Positions 18,541-25,967 of a stretch of 64,000 nt of DNA are shown piece after piece. The first letter of the stretch is position 1. Each line of letters begins with the position of its first letter. Position numbers and translations under genes: made by a program. A model generated the notes under the pieces. It did not search any database. It saw only the letters and a program-made list of their open reading frames with translations, and was not told where the DNA came from. The DNA comes from Rhodanobacter sp. (GTDB lineage Bacteria; Pseudomonadota; Gammaproteobacteria; Xanthomonadales; Rhodanobacteraceae). The stretch is taken from the NCBI GenBank assembly GCA_024711345.1, contig JANJTA010000033.1:21130-85129 (forward strand), given 5' to 3'.

Positions 18541-19890
18541 CTAACGCTCGTTGACGGTGATGACCTGCTCGGCCAGGGTCTTGCCGCGCATGTCCCACGC
18601 GCGCAGTCGATAGCGTCCAGGTCGCAGATACAGCTTGCTTGCCGTGTCGCCCTGCATGAACGCGTAGCGGTCGGCGGCGATGGCGTCATCGTCTTCATCG
18701 GCATAGTGCGCGTCGACGACGCAGGGCGTGGTGACCCGGCACAGGGTGGTGCTGATGGCGTAGGGGTAGCGTTCGTCGTGCAGAGTGAGCCACTCCGGCC
18801 GTTGCGTGTTGACGACGTGCGCCAGCATGGGCTGGTTGCGAACCATGTCGTGCACGATGGTCGACGGCTGGGTATAACCGCTCTCGACGGCGCGCTGGCC
18901 GGCGGCCGGTGGCAGCAGCACGTTGAGGTCGTATTGCTCCGGGTGTGCGCTCCATGGCTTGCCGGTGTTGCGGTCCAGCAGCACGAAGGGATCCCTGGAA
19001 GGGAAGTTCCGGACCAGTGCCGTGTAGGCGTCCGGTTCGGCAGGAATCTGCTCGCGGAACTGGGTCTGGTCGATCGACAGCGGCTCGATGCCGGTCAACT
19101 GTTGCAATTGCATGGCCATCGGCGCGGTGCTGCCCAGGCGCCCCTTGGCCTTGTCGATGTGTGCGTAGCCGGCGTGGACGAACAGCTTGGCGTCGGGGTT
19201 CCTGGCGAACACTTTCCGGTACAGGTTGCTGGCCTGCCCGGTTTCGCGTTCCTGCGTGCTGCGGCTGTCCACGTCGTAGGACACGACCCTGAAGCCCAGC
19301 CGGATCGCGGTGCGCACGATTTCGCCGTAGGAGGGTTCGCGCAGGTATTCGCTGCCGCTGTTCGCGGTCGGGTAGCCGCGGTTCATTAGGCTGGCGTCCT
19401 TGTCCAGCAGCGCCTCCGCCGCGAAATGATCGAAGCCGAGCGCGCGCAGGCGAGGCAACAGCGCCAGCGTGAGCTGCCGGGTATGGGCGTCGTGATGTGC
19501 CTCGTTGATCAGCACGATGCGGCGGTCGGCGGCTTGCCCGACGATGACGTCGACGGCATCGGCGGCCTTCCACTGGGCCGCCGTGGGAAGGGCGAGGTCC
19601 GCGGCCACGTGGCTCTTCAGCGGAAAGTCGCGCAACGCCTCGTTGTAGAGGCCCAGCTCGTTCTCGACCGAGGCGAACATCTGCATCGCGAGCGGCCGGT
19701 CGGCGGCGGGAAGCTCCTGCGCCTTCTTGATCAGGTAGACGTAGCGGGCCAGGTCGTTGGGTTGTTGCCTCAGCCCGTGGAACATCTCGACGGCCGCAGG
19801 ACTGAAGCTCTGCGCCCGCGCCGCTGTGATCAAGGCCAGGCTCAGGCAGAGCGCGGCGGGAATCATTCGGAACAGCATCCTGACCGGCAT
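18541..19890 (-). CDS. Secreted protein related to the EreA/ChaN/TIKI superfamily (paralog 2)
   Basis: The protein has 449 residues with a signal peptide (ITAARA|QS). It matches its downstream neighbour block by block: NELGLYNEALRDFPL, INEAHHDAHTRQLTLALLPRL, AAEALLDKDASLMNRGYP, ASNLYRKVFARNPDAKLFVHAGYAHIDK (in part) and a closing LYLRPGRYRLRAW. A G-rich ribosome-binding site precedes the ATG at 19890. The gap to the downstream paralog is 87 bases, so both are probably read from one promoter upstream of 19890. The biochemical role is not known. Conserved acid/histidine pairs suggest a hydrolase or metal-binding site. Confidence 0.72.
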   Translation of the reverse strand: MPVRMLFRMIPAALCLSLALITAARAQSFSPAAVEMFHGLRQQPNDLARYVYLIKKAQELPAADRPLAMQMFASVENELGLYNEALRDFPLKSHVAADLALPTAAQWKAADAVDVIVGQAADRRIVLINEAHHDAHTRQLTLALLPRLRALGFDHFAAEALLDKDASLMNRGYPTANSGSEYLREPSYGEIVRTAIRLGFRVVSYDVDSRSTQERETGQASNLYRKVFARNPDAKLFVHAGYAHIDKAKGRLGSTAPMAMQLQQLTGIEPLSIDQTQFREQIPAEPDAYTALVRNFPSRDPFVLLDRNTGKPWSAHPEQYDLNVLLPPAAGQRAVESGYTQPSTIVHDMVRNQPMLAHVVNTQRPEWLTLHDERYPYAISTTLCRVTTPCVVDAHYADEDDDAIAADRYAFMQGDTASKLYLRPGRYRLRAWDMRGKTLAEQVITVNER

Positions 19891-20001
19891 CTTCGACCCC
19901 CCCTGGACGATTTGGAGCTAGCGTGCCTGCGCAGGCTCCCGCAGGCAAGCGCTGGGCGAGCGGGCGCCGGGAGGCGGCGATGGAGTGGGTACAATGCCGC
20001 G

Positions 20002-20784
20002 ATGACCACCACCTTCACTCTGCAGCGCGGCCATGTGCCGCTGCTGATCAGCTTGCCGCACGACGGCAGCTTCATCCCCGACGACATCGCGGCGCGGATG
20101 CGCCCGGCAGCCCGGCGGGCGCCGGACACCGACTGGCATGTCGGCCGGCTGTACGAACCGCTGGCGCAGGCGCTTGGCGCCAGCGTGCTGAAACCGGTGG
20201 CGTCGCGCTATGTGGTCGACCTGAACCGCCCCGCCGATGGCCACGCGCTGTACCCGGGCCAGCGCGAGACCGGCCTGATTCCGCTGCTCGGTTTCGATGG
20301 CGAACCGTTGTATCTGGACGGCGAGGAGCCCGATGACGCCGAAATTCAACGGCGCGTGAATGATGGCTGGCGACCCTATCACCAGGCCATCGCGCAGGAA
20401 CTTGCGCGGCTGCGCGCCGAGCATGGCCGGGCCGTGCTGTGGGAGGGGCATTCGATCCGCAGCCGGGTGCCCATGCTGTTCGACGGTCGGCTGCCGGATT
20501 TCAACCTCGGCACGGCGGGCGGAGCCAGTTGCACTCCCGCGCTGCAGGAGCGGCTGCAGGCCTGCCTGGCGGCGCAGTCGCGCTTCGATTTTGCCGTCAA
20601 TGGCCGCTTCAAGGGTGGCTACATCACGCGCCATTACGGCACACCGGCAAACGGCGTGCAGGCCGTGCAACTGGAGCTGGCCCAGCTCAATTACATGGAT
20701 GAAGAGAGCTTCGCGTATGACGAGGCGAAGGCGCCGGCGGTGCAGGAGCTGATCGGTCGGCTGCTGCAGCTTTGCCTGGCTTGA
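20002..20784 (+). CDS. N-formylglutamate amidohydrolase (HutG-like)
   Basis: This 260-residue protein belongs to the N-formylglutamate amidohydrolase family. The zinc and substrate residues are seen in ISLPHDGSFIP, VVDLNRP, LWEGHSIRS and the C-terminal GGYITRHYG. The family frees glutamate and formate from N-formyl-L-glutamate at the end of one histidine-degradation route. No hutH, hutU or hutI is present nearby, so a histidine role rests on family knowledge only. It stands alone between divergent or unrelated genes. Confidence 0.88.
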   Translation: MTTTFTLQRGHVPLLISLPHDGSFIPDDIAARMRPAARRAPDTDWHVGRLYEPLAQALGASVLKPVASRYVVDLNRPADGHALYPGQRETGLIPLLGFDGEPLYLDGEEPDDAEIQRRVNDGWRPYHQAIAQELARLRAEHGRAVLWEGHSIRSRVPMLFDGRLPDFNLGTAGGASCTPALQERLQACLAAQSRFDFAVNGRFKGGYITRHYGTPANGVQAVQLELAQLNYMDEESFAYDEAKAPAVQELIGRLLQLCLA

Positions 20785-20971
20785 GCGCAACTAATTGCGG
20801 GCGCGATCGGCGGCGGTGAAAGTCAAGCTGCCCGCGCGCTCGTGGCGCGGACAGCCACGGTAGCCATTCAGCCTTCGTACGTCATGGCCGTCGCATCGTC
20901 GGTTTCGTCGCGCCGCCCGAGGTGCCGGGTTCCGGCCGGGTCCGCGATACCAACGTCCGAGGCTCGACATC

Positions 20972-21232
20972 ATGATGCGTAAACTTCTGACCGCTGCCCT
21001 GGTCGTGGCAGGCGTTGTGCTTTCCGGTTCCGTGCTGGCCCAGGCGACTCCGGCGCCGCAGGCGACCGCTCCGGCGGCGCAAGCGGACCCGGCGGCTCCT
21101 GCTGCGGCCACGACGGCGAGCACCGCGCCGAAAACGACCATGCACCACAAGTCGCACCACAAGTCCCATCACCACAAGAGCCACAAGGCGGCCGCCGGCG
21201 CCACGCCGGCGCCGGCGTCGACCGCGGGCTGA
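20972..21232 (+). CDS. Small secreted His/Lys-rich protein (Asr-like composition)
   Basis: The protein has 86 residues. A signal peptide (MMRKLLTAALVVAGVV..., cleavage after VLA near residue 23) is followed by an Ala/Pro/Thr segment and then a tight cluster of HHKSH repeats near residues 58-71, ending in Ala/Pro/Gly. The composition recalls enterobacterial acid-shock protein Asr, but there is no alignable domain, so the assignment is only by appearance. The two ATGs at 20972 and 20975 are both usable. A strong terminator follows within 20 bases, so it is monocistronic and possibly abundant. Confidence 0.72.
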   Translation: MMRKLLTAALVVAGVVLSGSVLAQATPAPQATAPAAQADPAAPAAATTASTAPKTTMHHKSHHKSHHHKSHKAAAGATPAPASTAG

Positions 21233-21251
21233 TGTTGTCGTAGCGGATCGG

Positions 21252-21282
21252 AACCCCGCCGGTACCGTCCGGCGGGGTTTTT
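21252..21282 (+). terminator. Intrinsic terminator of the small His/Lys-rich protein gene
   Basis: A perfect 11-bp stem (AACCCCGCCGG / CCGGCGGGGTT) with a 6-base loop is followed by five T residues. Confidence 0.88.
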
Positions 21283-21316
21283 CATGTGCGGCCGGTGCGC
21301 CTGCAGTCCGCGCGGC

Positions 21317-21742
21317 TCAGGGCGGCGGCAAGGCCGCGATGCATTTCAGCTCGATCGCGATCGGCGTGGGCAGCGCGGCGATGCCCACCGTGGTGCGACA
21401 GGCGTCGACGCCGGCGAAGTGCTCCGCATAGAGGCGGTTGTAGGTGGTGAAATCGCGCTGCATGTCGGTGAGGAACACGGTGACGTCGAGCAGGTCTTCC
21501 CAGCGCGCACCACTGGCCTCCAGCACGGCGCGCACGTTGGCGAACACCTGCCGGCACTGCGCCTCGATGTCGTAGCCGGTCAGCCGTCCATCCGCGTCGT
21601 GCACGTTGCCGGGAATCGCGTTGCTGCCGGGTTGGCGCGGACCCACGCCGGACAGGAACAGCAGGTTGCCGACGCGCCGCGCGTGCGGATAGGCGCCAAC
21701 CGGCGCGGGGGCGGCGTCGGTGCGGATGCTGCCGCCGCTCAC
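21317..21742 (-). CDS. RidA family protein, probable 2-aminomuconate deaminase
   Basis: This 141-residue YjgF/RidA-fold protein has the N-terminal GAYPHARRVGNLLFLSGVGPR, which fits the 2-aminomuconate deaminase branch rather than housekeeping RidA. The conserved arginine that holds the substrate carboxylate is in DACRTTVGI, and the final strand is IAIELKCIA. Its GTG start overlaps the stop of the carbonic anhydrase gene (GTGA), which in turn overlaps a dehydrogenase of the same pathway. 2-Aminomuconate deaminase converts 2-aminomuconate to 4-oxalocrotonate and ammonia in tryptophan/kynurenine or aminophenol breakdown. Confidence 0.8.
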   Translation of the reverse strand: MSGGSIRTDAAPAPVGAYPHARRVGNLLFLSGVGPRQPGSNAIPGNVHDADGRLTGYDIEAQCRQVFANVRAVLEASGARWEDLLDVTVFLTDMQRDFTTYNRLYAEHFAGVDACRTTVGIAALPTPIAIELKCIAALPPP

Positions 21743-22404
21743 GCGGCGCCTGCCCAGCGGCGGGTGAGCTGGGTCACTGCCTGCTGGTAGGCCTCGGGCA
21801 CCTGTTCGCGGCTGCGCGCGTCCAGTCCGAGGTCGTGGATGTGGCCGTCGTCAAGGCCGTAGATCCATGCGTGCACGGCCAACGGCTGGCCGCGTTCCCA
21901 GGCTTCGCGCACCACCGTGGTATGGCACACGTTGAGCGCCTGCTCCAGCGCGTTCAGTTCGCACAGGTGCGCGTGGCGCATGGCGAACGACTGCGCCGGG
22001 TCGAGCTTGTCGGCGTGTTTCATGGCGATGTCGGTGATGTGCCTGAGCCAGTTGTCGATCAGGCCGAGGCGGCTTTCCTTCAGCACGGCGCCGACGCCGC
22101 CGCAACCGTAATGGCCGACCACCAGGATGTGCTTCACCTTGAGCACGTCGACCGCGAACTGGATGGTGCTGAGCGCATTGAGGTCGGTGTGCACCACCAC
22201 GTTGGCGACGTTGCGATGCACGAAGATCTCGCCCGGCGGCAAATCGACGATCTGCGTGGCCGGCACGCGCGAGTCGGAGCAGCCGATCCACAGGTAGCGC
22301 GGTGCCTGCTGCTGCGAGAGCTGCTCGAAGAAGGTCGGGTCCTGCGCGGTGACCTGGGCGGCCCAGCGGCGGTTGTTGGCAAGCAGATCTTTCAGTGAAT
22401 TCAT
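21739..22404 (-). CDS. can: Beta-class carbonic anhydrase
   Basis: This 221-residue protein is full length for the beta class. Zinc ligands and the catalytic dyad appear in IGCSDSRVPATQI (Cys, Asp-Arg) and VVGHYGCGGV (His and Cys), with the FVHRNVANVV segment between them. It hydrates CO2 to bicarbonate reversibly in the cytoplasm. It is wedged between aldehyde dehydrogenase and RidA genes with ATGA and GTGA overlaps, so its translation is tied to theirs. That suggests it handles CO2 or bicarbonate for that pathway as well as housekeeping. Confidence 0.95.
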   Translation of the reverse strand: MNSLKDLLANNRRWAAQVTAQDPTFFEQLSQQQAPRYLWIGCSDSRVPATQIVDLPPGEIFVHRNVANVVVHTDLNALSTIQFAVDVLKVKHILVVGHYGCGGVGAVLKESRLGLIDNWLRHITDIAMKHADKLDPAQSFAMRHAHLCELNALEQALNVCHTTVVREAWERGQPLAVHAWIYGLDDGHIHDLGLDARSREQVPEAYQQAVTQLTRRWAGAA

Positions 22405-23921
22405 CAGGGCTCCGTGGGTTTCGCCTGCGAGTTCTGGCGCTGCGGCGGGGCCGCTGCGTAGGCAACGCAGATGTTTTTCGGTTCGGTGAAAAAGTGCAGC
22501 GCCTCGTTGCCGCCCTCGCGGCCGAGCCCGGATTGCTTGACCCCGCCGAACGGCGTGCGCAGGTCGCGCAGCAGCCAGCAGTTGATCCAGACGATGCCGA
22601 AGTCGAGCCGGGCGGCGAGCCGGTGGGCGCGCGCGAGGTCGCGCGTCCACAGCGAGGCGGCCAGCCCGTAGCGGCTGTCGTTGGCGATCGCCAGCGCCTC
22701 GGCTTCGTCCTCGAACGGGATCAGGCTGACCACCGGGCCGAAGATTTCCTGCTGGTTGGTCTGCGCTGCGGACGGCAGGCCCTCGATCACCGTCGGCGCG
22801 ATGAACCAGCCGCCGGCACAGCGGCCGGGCAAGCGGAGCGCGCCGCCGCCGCAGAGCACGCGGCCGCCTTCGGCACGTGCCTGCTCGATGCAACCGAGCA
22901 CCTTGTCGTAGTGCGCCTGCGAGACCAGCGCGCCGAGGTCGCTGCCGGCGTCATCCGGATCGCCCACGCGCAGTGCCTGCACGCGCGCCAGGTAGCGCTC
23001 GCGGAACGCGTCGTAGATCGAACGCTGCACCAGCAGGCGCGAGCCGCACAGGCAGATCTCGCCCTGGTTGGCGAAGCCCGAGCGCACGATGGTGTCCAGG
23101 TTCGCGTCGGACAGCTCGGCGTCGGCGAACACGATCGCCGGGTTCTTGCCGCCCATCTCCAGCGAGACCTTCTTGAACTGCGCCGCCGCGATGGCGGTGA
23201 TCCGCGCCCCGGTGGCGGTGCTGCCGGTGAAGGAGACCGCCTTGACCGCGGGGTGTTCGACGATCGCCTGGCCCACGGCGGGGCCGCGGCCGTGCACGAT
23301 GTTGAGCACGCCGGGCGGAAAGCCGGCCTCGATGCCCAGCTCGCCGAGCAGGGCGGCGGTGCACGGCGTCACTTCCGACGGTTTGGCCACCACCGTGTTG
23401 CCGGCGGCCAGCGCCGGCGCGATCTTCCAGCTGAACAGGTACAGCGGCAGGTTCCACGGGCTGATGCAGCCGACCACGCCGAGCGGCTGGCGCAAGGTGT
23501 AGTTGATCGCGCCGAAGCCACCGGCGCCGGCTTCCATCGCGTGCGATTCGCTGCCCCAGCCGACGATCGCGGCGGCGAAGTAGCGCAGGTTGCTGACTGC
23601 GCGCGGGATGTCGAGGCGGCGTGCGAGGCCCAGCGGCTTGCCGCTGTCGCGCGATTCCAGTGCGGCGAATTCCTCCAGCCGCGCCTCGACCAGGTCGGCC
23701 AGCCGGTTCAGGTAGTGTGCGCGCTGCTCGATCGGCGTGGTGGCCCACTCCGGTGCGGCGCGGCGGGCGGCATCCACCGCGGCAGCCACATCCGCCGCGG
23801 TCGAATCGGGGCACTGCATGAAGACCTGGCCGGTCGCGGGCTCGTGCACGTCGAGCCATGCATCGAGACGTGGCGCCTGCGGGCGACCATCGATCAGGTT
23901 GGCTAGGCGCGGAGTAGGCAT
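22404..23921 (-). CDS. 2-Aminomuconate/2-hydroxymuconate semialdehyde dehydrogenase
   Basis: This NAD-dependent aldehyde dehydrogenase has 505 residues from the ATG at 23921. The general base glutamate is in SLEMGGKNP, the nucleophile cysteine in NQGEICLCGSR and the cofactor loop in SFTGSTATG. The NQGEICLC form of the active-site motif is typical of the ALDH8A1/AmnC/XylG group, acting on 2-aminomuconate or 2-hydroxymuconate semialdehyde. The pairing with a deaminase-like RidA downstream supports the aminomuconate reading. It shares four bases (ATGA) with the carbonic anhydrase gene. Confidence 0.85.
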   Translation of the reverse strand: MPTPRLANLIDGRPQAPRLDAWLDVHEPATGQVFMQCPDSTAADVAAAVDAARRAAPEWATTPIEQRAHYLNRLADLVEARLEEFAALESRDSGKPLGLARRLDIPRAVSNLRYFAAAIVGWGSESHAMEAGAGGFGAINYTLRQPLGVVGCISPWNLPLYLFSWKIAPALAAGNTVVAKPSEVTPCTAALLGELGIEAGFPPGVLNIVHGRGPAVGQAIVEHPAVKAVSFTGSTATGARITAIAAAQFKKVSLEMGGKNPAIVFADAELSDANLDTIVRSGFANQGEICLCGSRLLVQRSIYDAFRERYLARVQALRVGDPDDAGSDLGALVSQAHYDKVLGCIEQARAEGGRVLCGGGALRLPGRCAGGWFIAPTVIEGLPSAAQTNQQEIFGPVVSLIPFEDEAEALAIANDSRYGLAASLWTRDLARAHRLAARLDFGIVWINCWLLRDLRTPFGGVKQSGLGREGGNEALHFFTEPKNICVAYAAAPPQRQNSQAKPTEP

Positions 23922-24009
23922 CGCGACAAGCTTAGAACCAGCGTGCCGCAATTGCACCGGACGCCGGCGTATGCGCCAGCGGAAAAACCGGCCGGCAGCA
24001 GGCGCGCGC

Positions 24010-24801
24010 TCAGCTCAACGCGCGGGTGCGGCCGCCGTCCACCGCGATGCTGACGCCGTTGACGTAGGCGGCGGCGGGCGTGCACAGGAAGGCGATCACC
24101 GCGGCCACTTCGCTGGCTTCACCGAAACGGCGCGCGGGCACCGAGGCCAGCATGCCCTGGGCGATGGCCTCCTCGTCGCGACCGCTGGCCGCGGCCTGCG
24201 CGGCGAGCAGGCTGTCCAGGCGCCGGGTGCGGGTGTAGCCGGGCAGCACGTTGTTGACGGTGATGCCGTCGGCGGCCAGTTCGGCGGACAGCGTCTTGGC
24301 CCAGCCGGCGACGGCGGCACGCACGGTATTGGACACGCCCAGTCCGGCGATCGGTTCCTTCACCGAGGTGGAGATCACGTTGACGATGCGGCCATAGCTG
24401 CTCGCGCGCATGCCGGGCAACAGTGCCTGCAGCAGCACCTGCCCGGCCAGCAGGTGCTGGCGGAACGCGGTCTCGAAAGCCGCCGGCTCCGCGCTGTGGG
24501 CCGGGCCGCCGGGAGGACCGCCGGTATTGTTGATCAGGATGTGCACCGGGGTGCGGGCAGCGATGTCGGTGGCGATGGCCTGCAGGGCAGCCGTGTCCAG
24601 CATGTCGACACTGCACCAGTCGTGCCGCTGCCCGGCGCGCGTGTGTGGCAGGTTCTCGGCGGCAGCCTTGAGCTGCTCGTCCGAGCGTGCCAGCAGGGTG
24701 ACGCTGGCGCCGAGTTCGGCCAGCTCGATCGCGCTGGCGTGACCGATGCCCTGCGAGGCGCCGCAGACCAGCGCATGACGTCCGCCCAGATCCAGTTGCA
24801 T
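24010..24801 (-). CDS. Atypical short-chain dehydrogenase/reductase (BKR-like)
   Basis: The protein has 263 residues. The Rossmann nucleotide motif is degenerate (ALVCGASQGIG), and the NNAG motif reads INNTGGPPGG. Where the catalytic YxxxK is expected the sequence is GVSNTVRAAVAGWAKTL, so the tyrosine and lysine are missing. This matches a known divergent beta-ketoacyl-reductase-like SDR subgroup lacking the standard tetrad. Genes of this type often sit near kynurenine-pathway genes; here it lies 88 bases upstream of the semialdehyde dehydrogenase on the same strand. The reaction is unknown. Confidence 0.82.
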   Translation of the reverse strand: MQLDLGGRHALVCGASQGIGHASAIELAELGASVTLLARSDEQLKAAAENLPHTRAGQRHDWCSVDMLDTAALQAIATDIAARTPVHILINNTGGPPGGPAHSAEPAAFETAFRQHLLAGQVLLQALLPGMRASSYGRIVNVISTSVKEPIAGLGVSNTVRAAVAGWAKTLSAELAADGITVNNVLPGYTRTRRLDSLLAAQAAASGRDEEAIAQGMLASVPARRFGEASEVAAVIAFLCTPAAAYVNGVSIAVDGGRTRALS

Positions 24802-24815
24802 GTGTCGGCTCCTCG

Positions 24816-25130
24816 TCAGTGCACCCACAACCGCATGGCCAGCGCGGCGAGCCAGCACAGCCAGCCCAGCCATTGGCTGTAGCGCCACACCAGGCGCCAG
24901 CGGTTGATCGCGGCGTCGCCCAACGCGGGCAGGGCGGGCGAGCGCAGCACCTGCTGCATGTTGGCCCATACACGGAACCCGGAGAACCGGCCCTGCGCAG
25001 CGGTGGCGATGACCTGCCAGTGCTGCGGGTAGCGCGTGCGCAGCAGCGCGGCGGCACGGAACGGCGCCACGTACGACAGCACGAACAGGCTGACGCCGCT
25101 CGCCAGCAGGGCGAGATAAAGGACGATCAT
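24816..25130 (-). CDS. Small inner-membrane protein, UspB-like layout
   Basis: This 104-residue protein has an N-terminal membrane helix (residues 3-24) and a C-terminal one (about 85-102). A basic soluble loop between them contains RTRYPQHWQVI, SGFRVWANM and RLVWRYSQW. The size, topology and aromatic/Arg pattern resemble UspB, although identity looks low and no function is claimed. Its start overlaps the stop of the MalM-like gene by ATGA, and the SDR starts 14 bases beyond its stop. Confidence 0.65.
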   Translation of the reverse strand: MIVLYLALLASGVSLFVLSYVAPFRAAALLRTRYPQHWQVIATAAQGRFSGFRVWANMQQVLRSPALPALGDAAINRWRLVWRYSQWLGWLCWLAALAMRLWVH

Positions 25131-25954
25131 GGCGAAGGGCTATGGCCGTTCTTGCCGGCGCTGCCGTTGCTCCAGGGCAGCGGCAAGGCGGTGCGCAGGG
25201 TGTTGAGCACGCCGTCGCCCTTCGCCGCCTTCTTGCAGATCGCGTTGTCGAGTGCCTTCTCGTAGGTCTTGTTCATCATGCCCACCCACAGCGTGCCGTC
25301 CGGCCCGTGCGGGATGCTGAAGCTGCCGGCGGAATTCATCTGCAACGAGGCGGCGCTGGAGCTGGAGAACGACGCCGGCGACTGTTCCCAGTAGGTTTTG
25401 CCCGACTGCTGCTCGGCCGAGCTGTAGACCAGCAGGTAGCGCGCCTGCGCGCTGTCGATGCGCAGGCTGCCGAAGGCGCCGGTGGTCTCGTCGCTCCAGC
25501 CCATGTGCTCGCACAGCCCGATGTCCTCGGAACGGATCGGCTGGAAGCCGGCGTCCAGCAGCACCACGGTCGGCGCGAACAGGTAGCTGGCGTGCAGCCA
25601 GCGGCCGTTCAATTCCGACTTCATGGCGATCCGGTACGGCAGTTTCGCCTCGGTGGGCAGGCGGAAGGCGAGAAAGTAGCTCTGCGTGCCGTTGAGGTTG
25701 GCCACCATGCTGCCGCTGCCCAGCACGAACTTCTGCGGCTGCCACGGCAGCATGGTCCGATAGGAGAAGTCGGCGAAGTTGCTGCAGCACGGGCTGGCCT
25801 GCATCAGCTGCAGCTGGGCCAGCTTCAGTGCGTCGCCGGTGTTTTCCGACGGCGGGCGCAGGTTCGGCGGCAGCAGGACCTTGGCGTTGTGGCAGCCGCC
25901 CAGCAGGACGACGAGGGCCAGTGCGGCGGCGGTGGCGGGGAGTCGGATCGGCAT
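25127..25954 (-). CDS. MalM-like periplasmic lipoprotein
   Basis: The protein has 275 residues. The signal sequence ends in a lipobox (VVLLGGCHN), predicting lipid attachment. The segment SPCCSNFADFSYRTML and the following GTQSYFLAFRLP match the MalM family (PF07148), whose E. coli member is the periplasmic product of the maltose operon with no settled function. No maltose genes are nearby. It begins 13 bases after asnS and overlaps the next gene by four bases, so it likely belongs to the asnS transcript. Confidence 0.75.
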   Translation of the reverse strand: MPIRLPATAAALALVVLLGGCHNAKVLLPPNLRPPSENTGDALKLAQLQLMQASPCCSNFADFSYRTMLPWQPQKFVLGSGSMVANLNGTQSYFLAFRLPTEAKLPYRIAMKSELNGRWLHASYLFAPTVVLLDAGFQPIRSEDIGLCEHMGWSDETTGAFGSLRIDSAQARYLLVYSSAEQQSGKTYWEQSPASFSSSSAASLQMNSAGSFSIPHGPDGTLWVGMMNKTYEKALDNAICKKAAKGDGVLNTLRTALPLPWSNGSAGKNGHSPSP

Positions 25955-25967
25955 GGGCAGAGGGTGC

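Noticed and set aside
20002..20784. Part of a histidine-utilisation operon
   Set aside because: No hutH, hutU, hutI or hutC was found in either direction; only the formylglutamate hydrolase is present.
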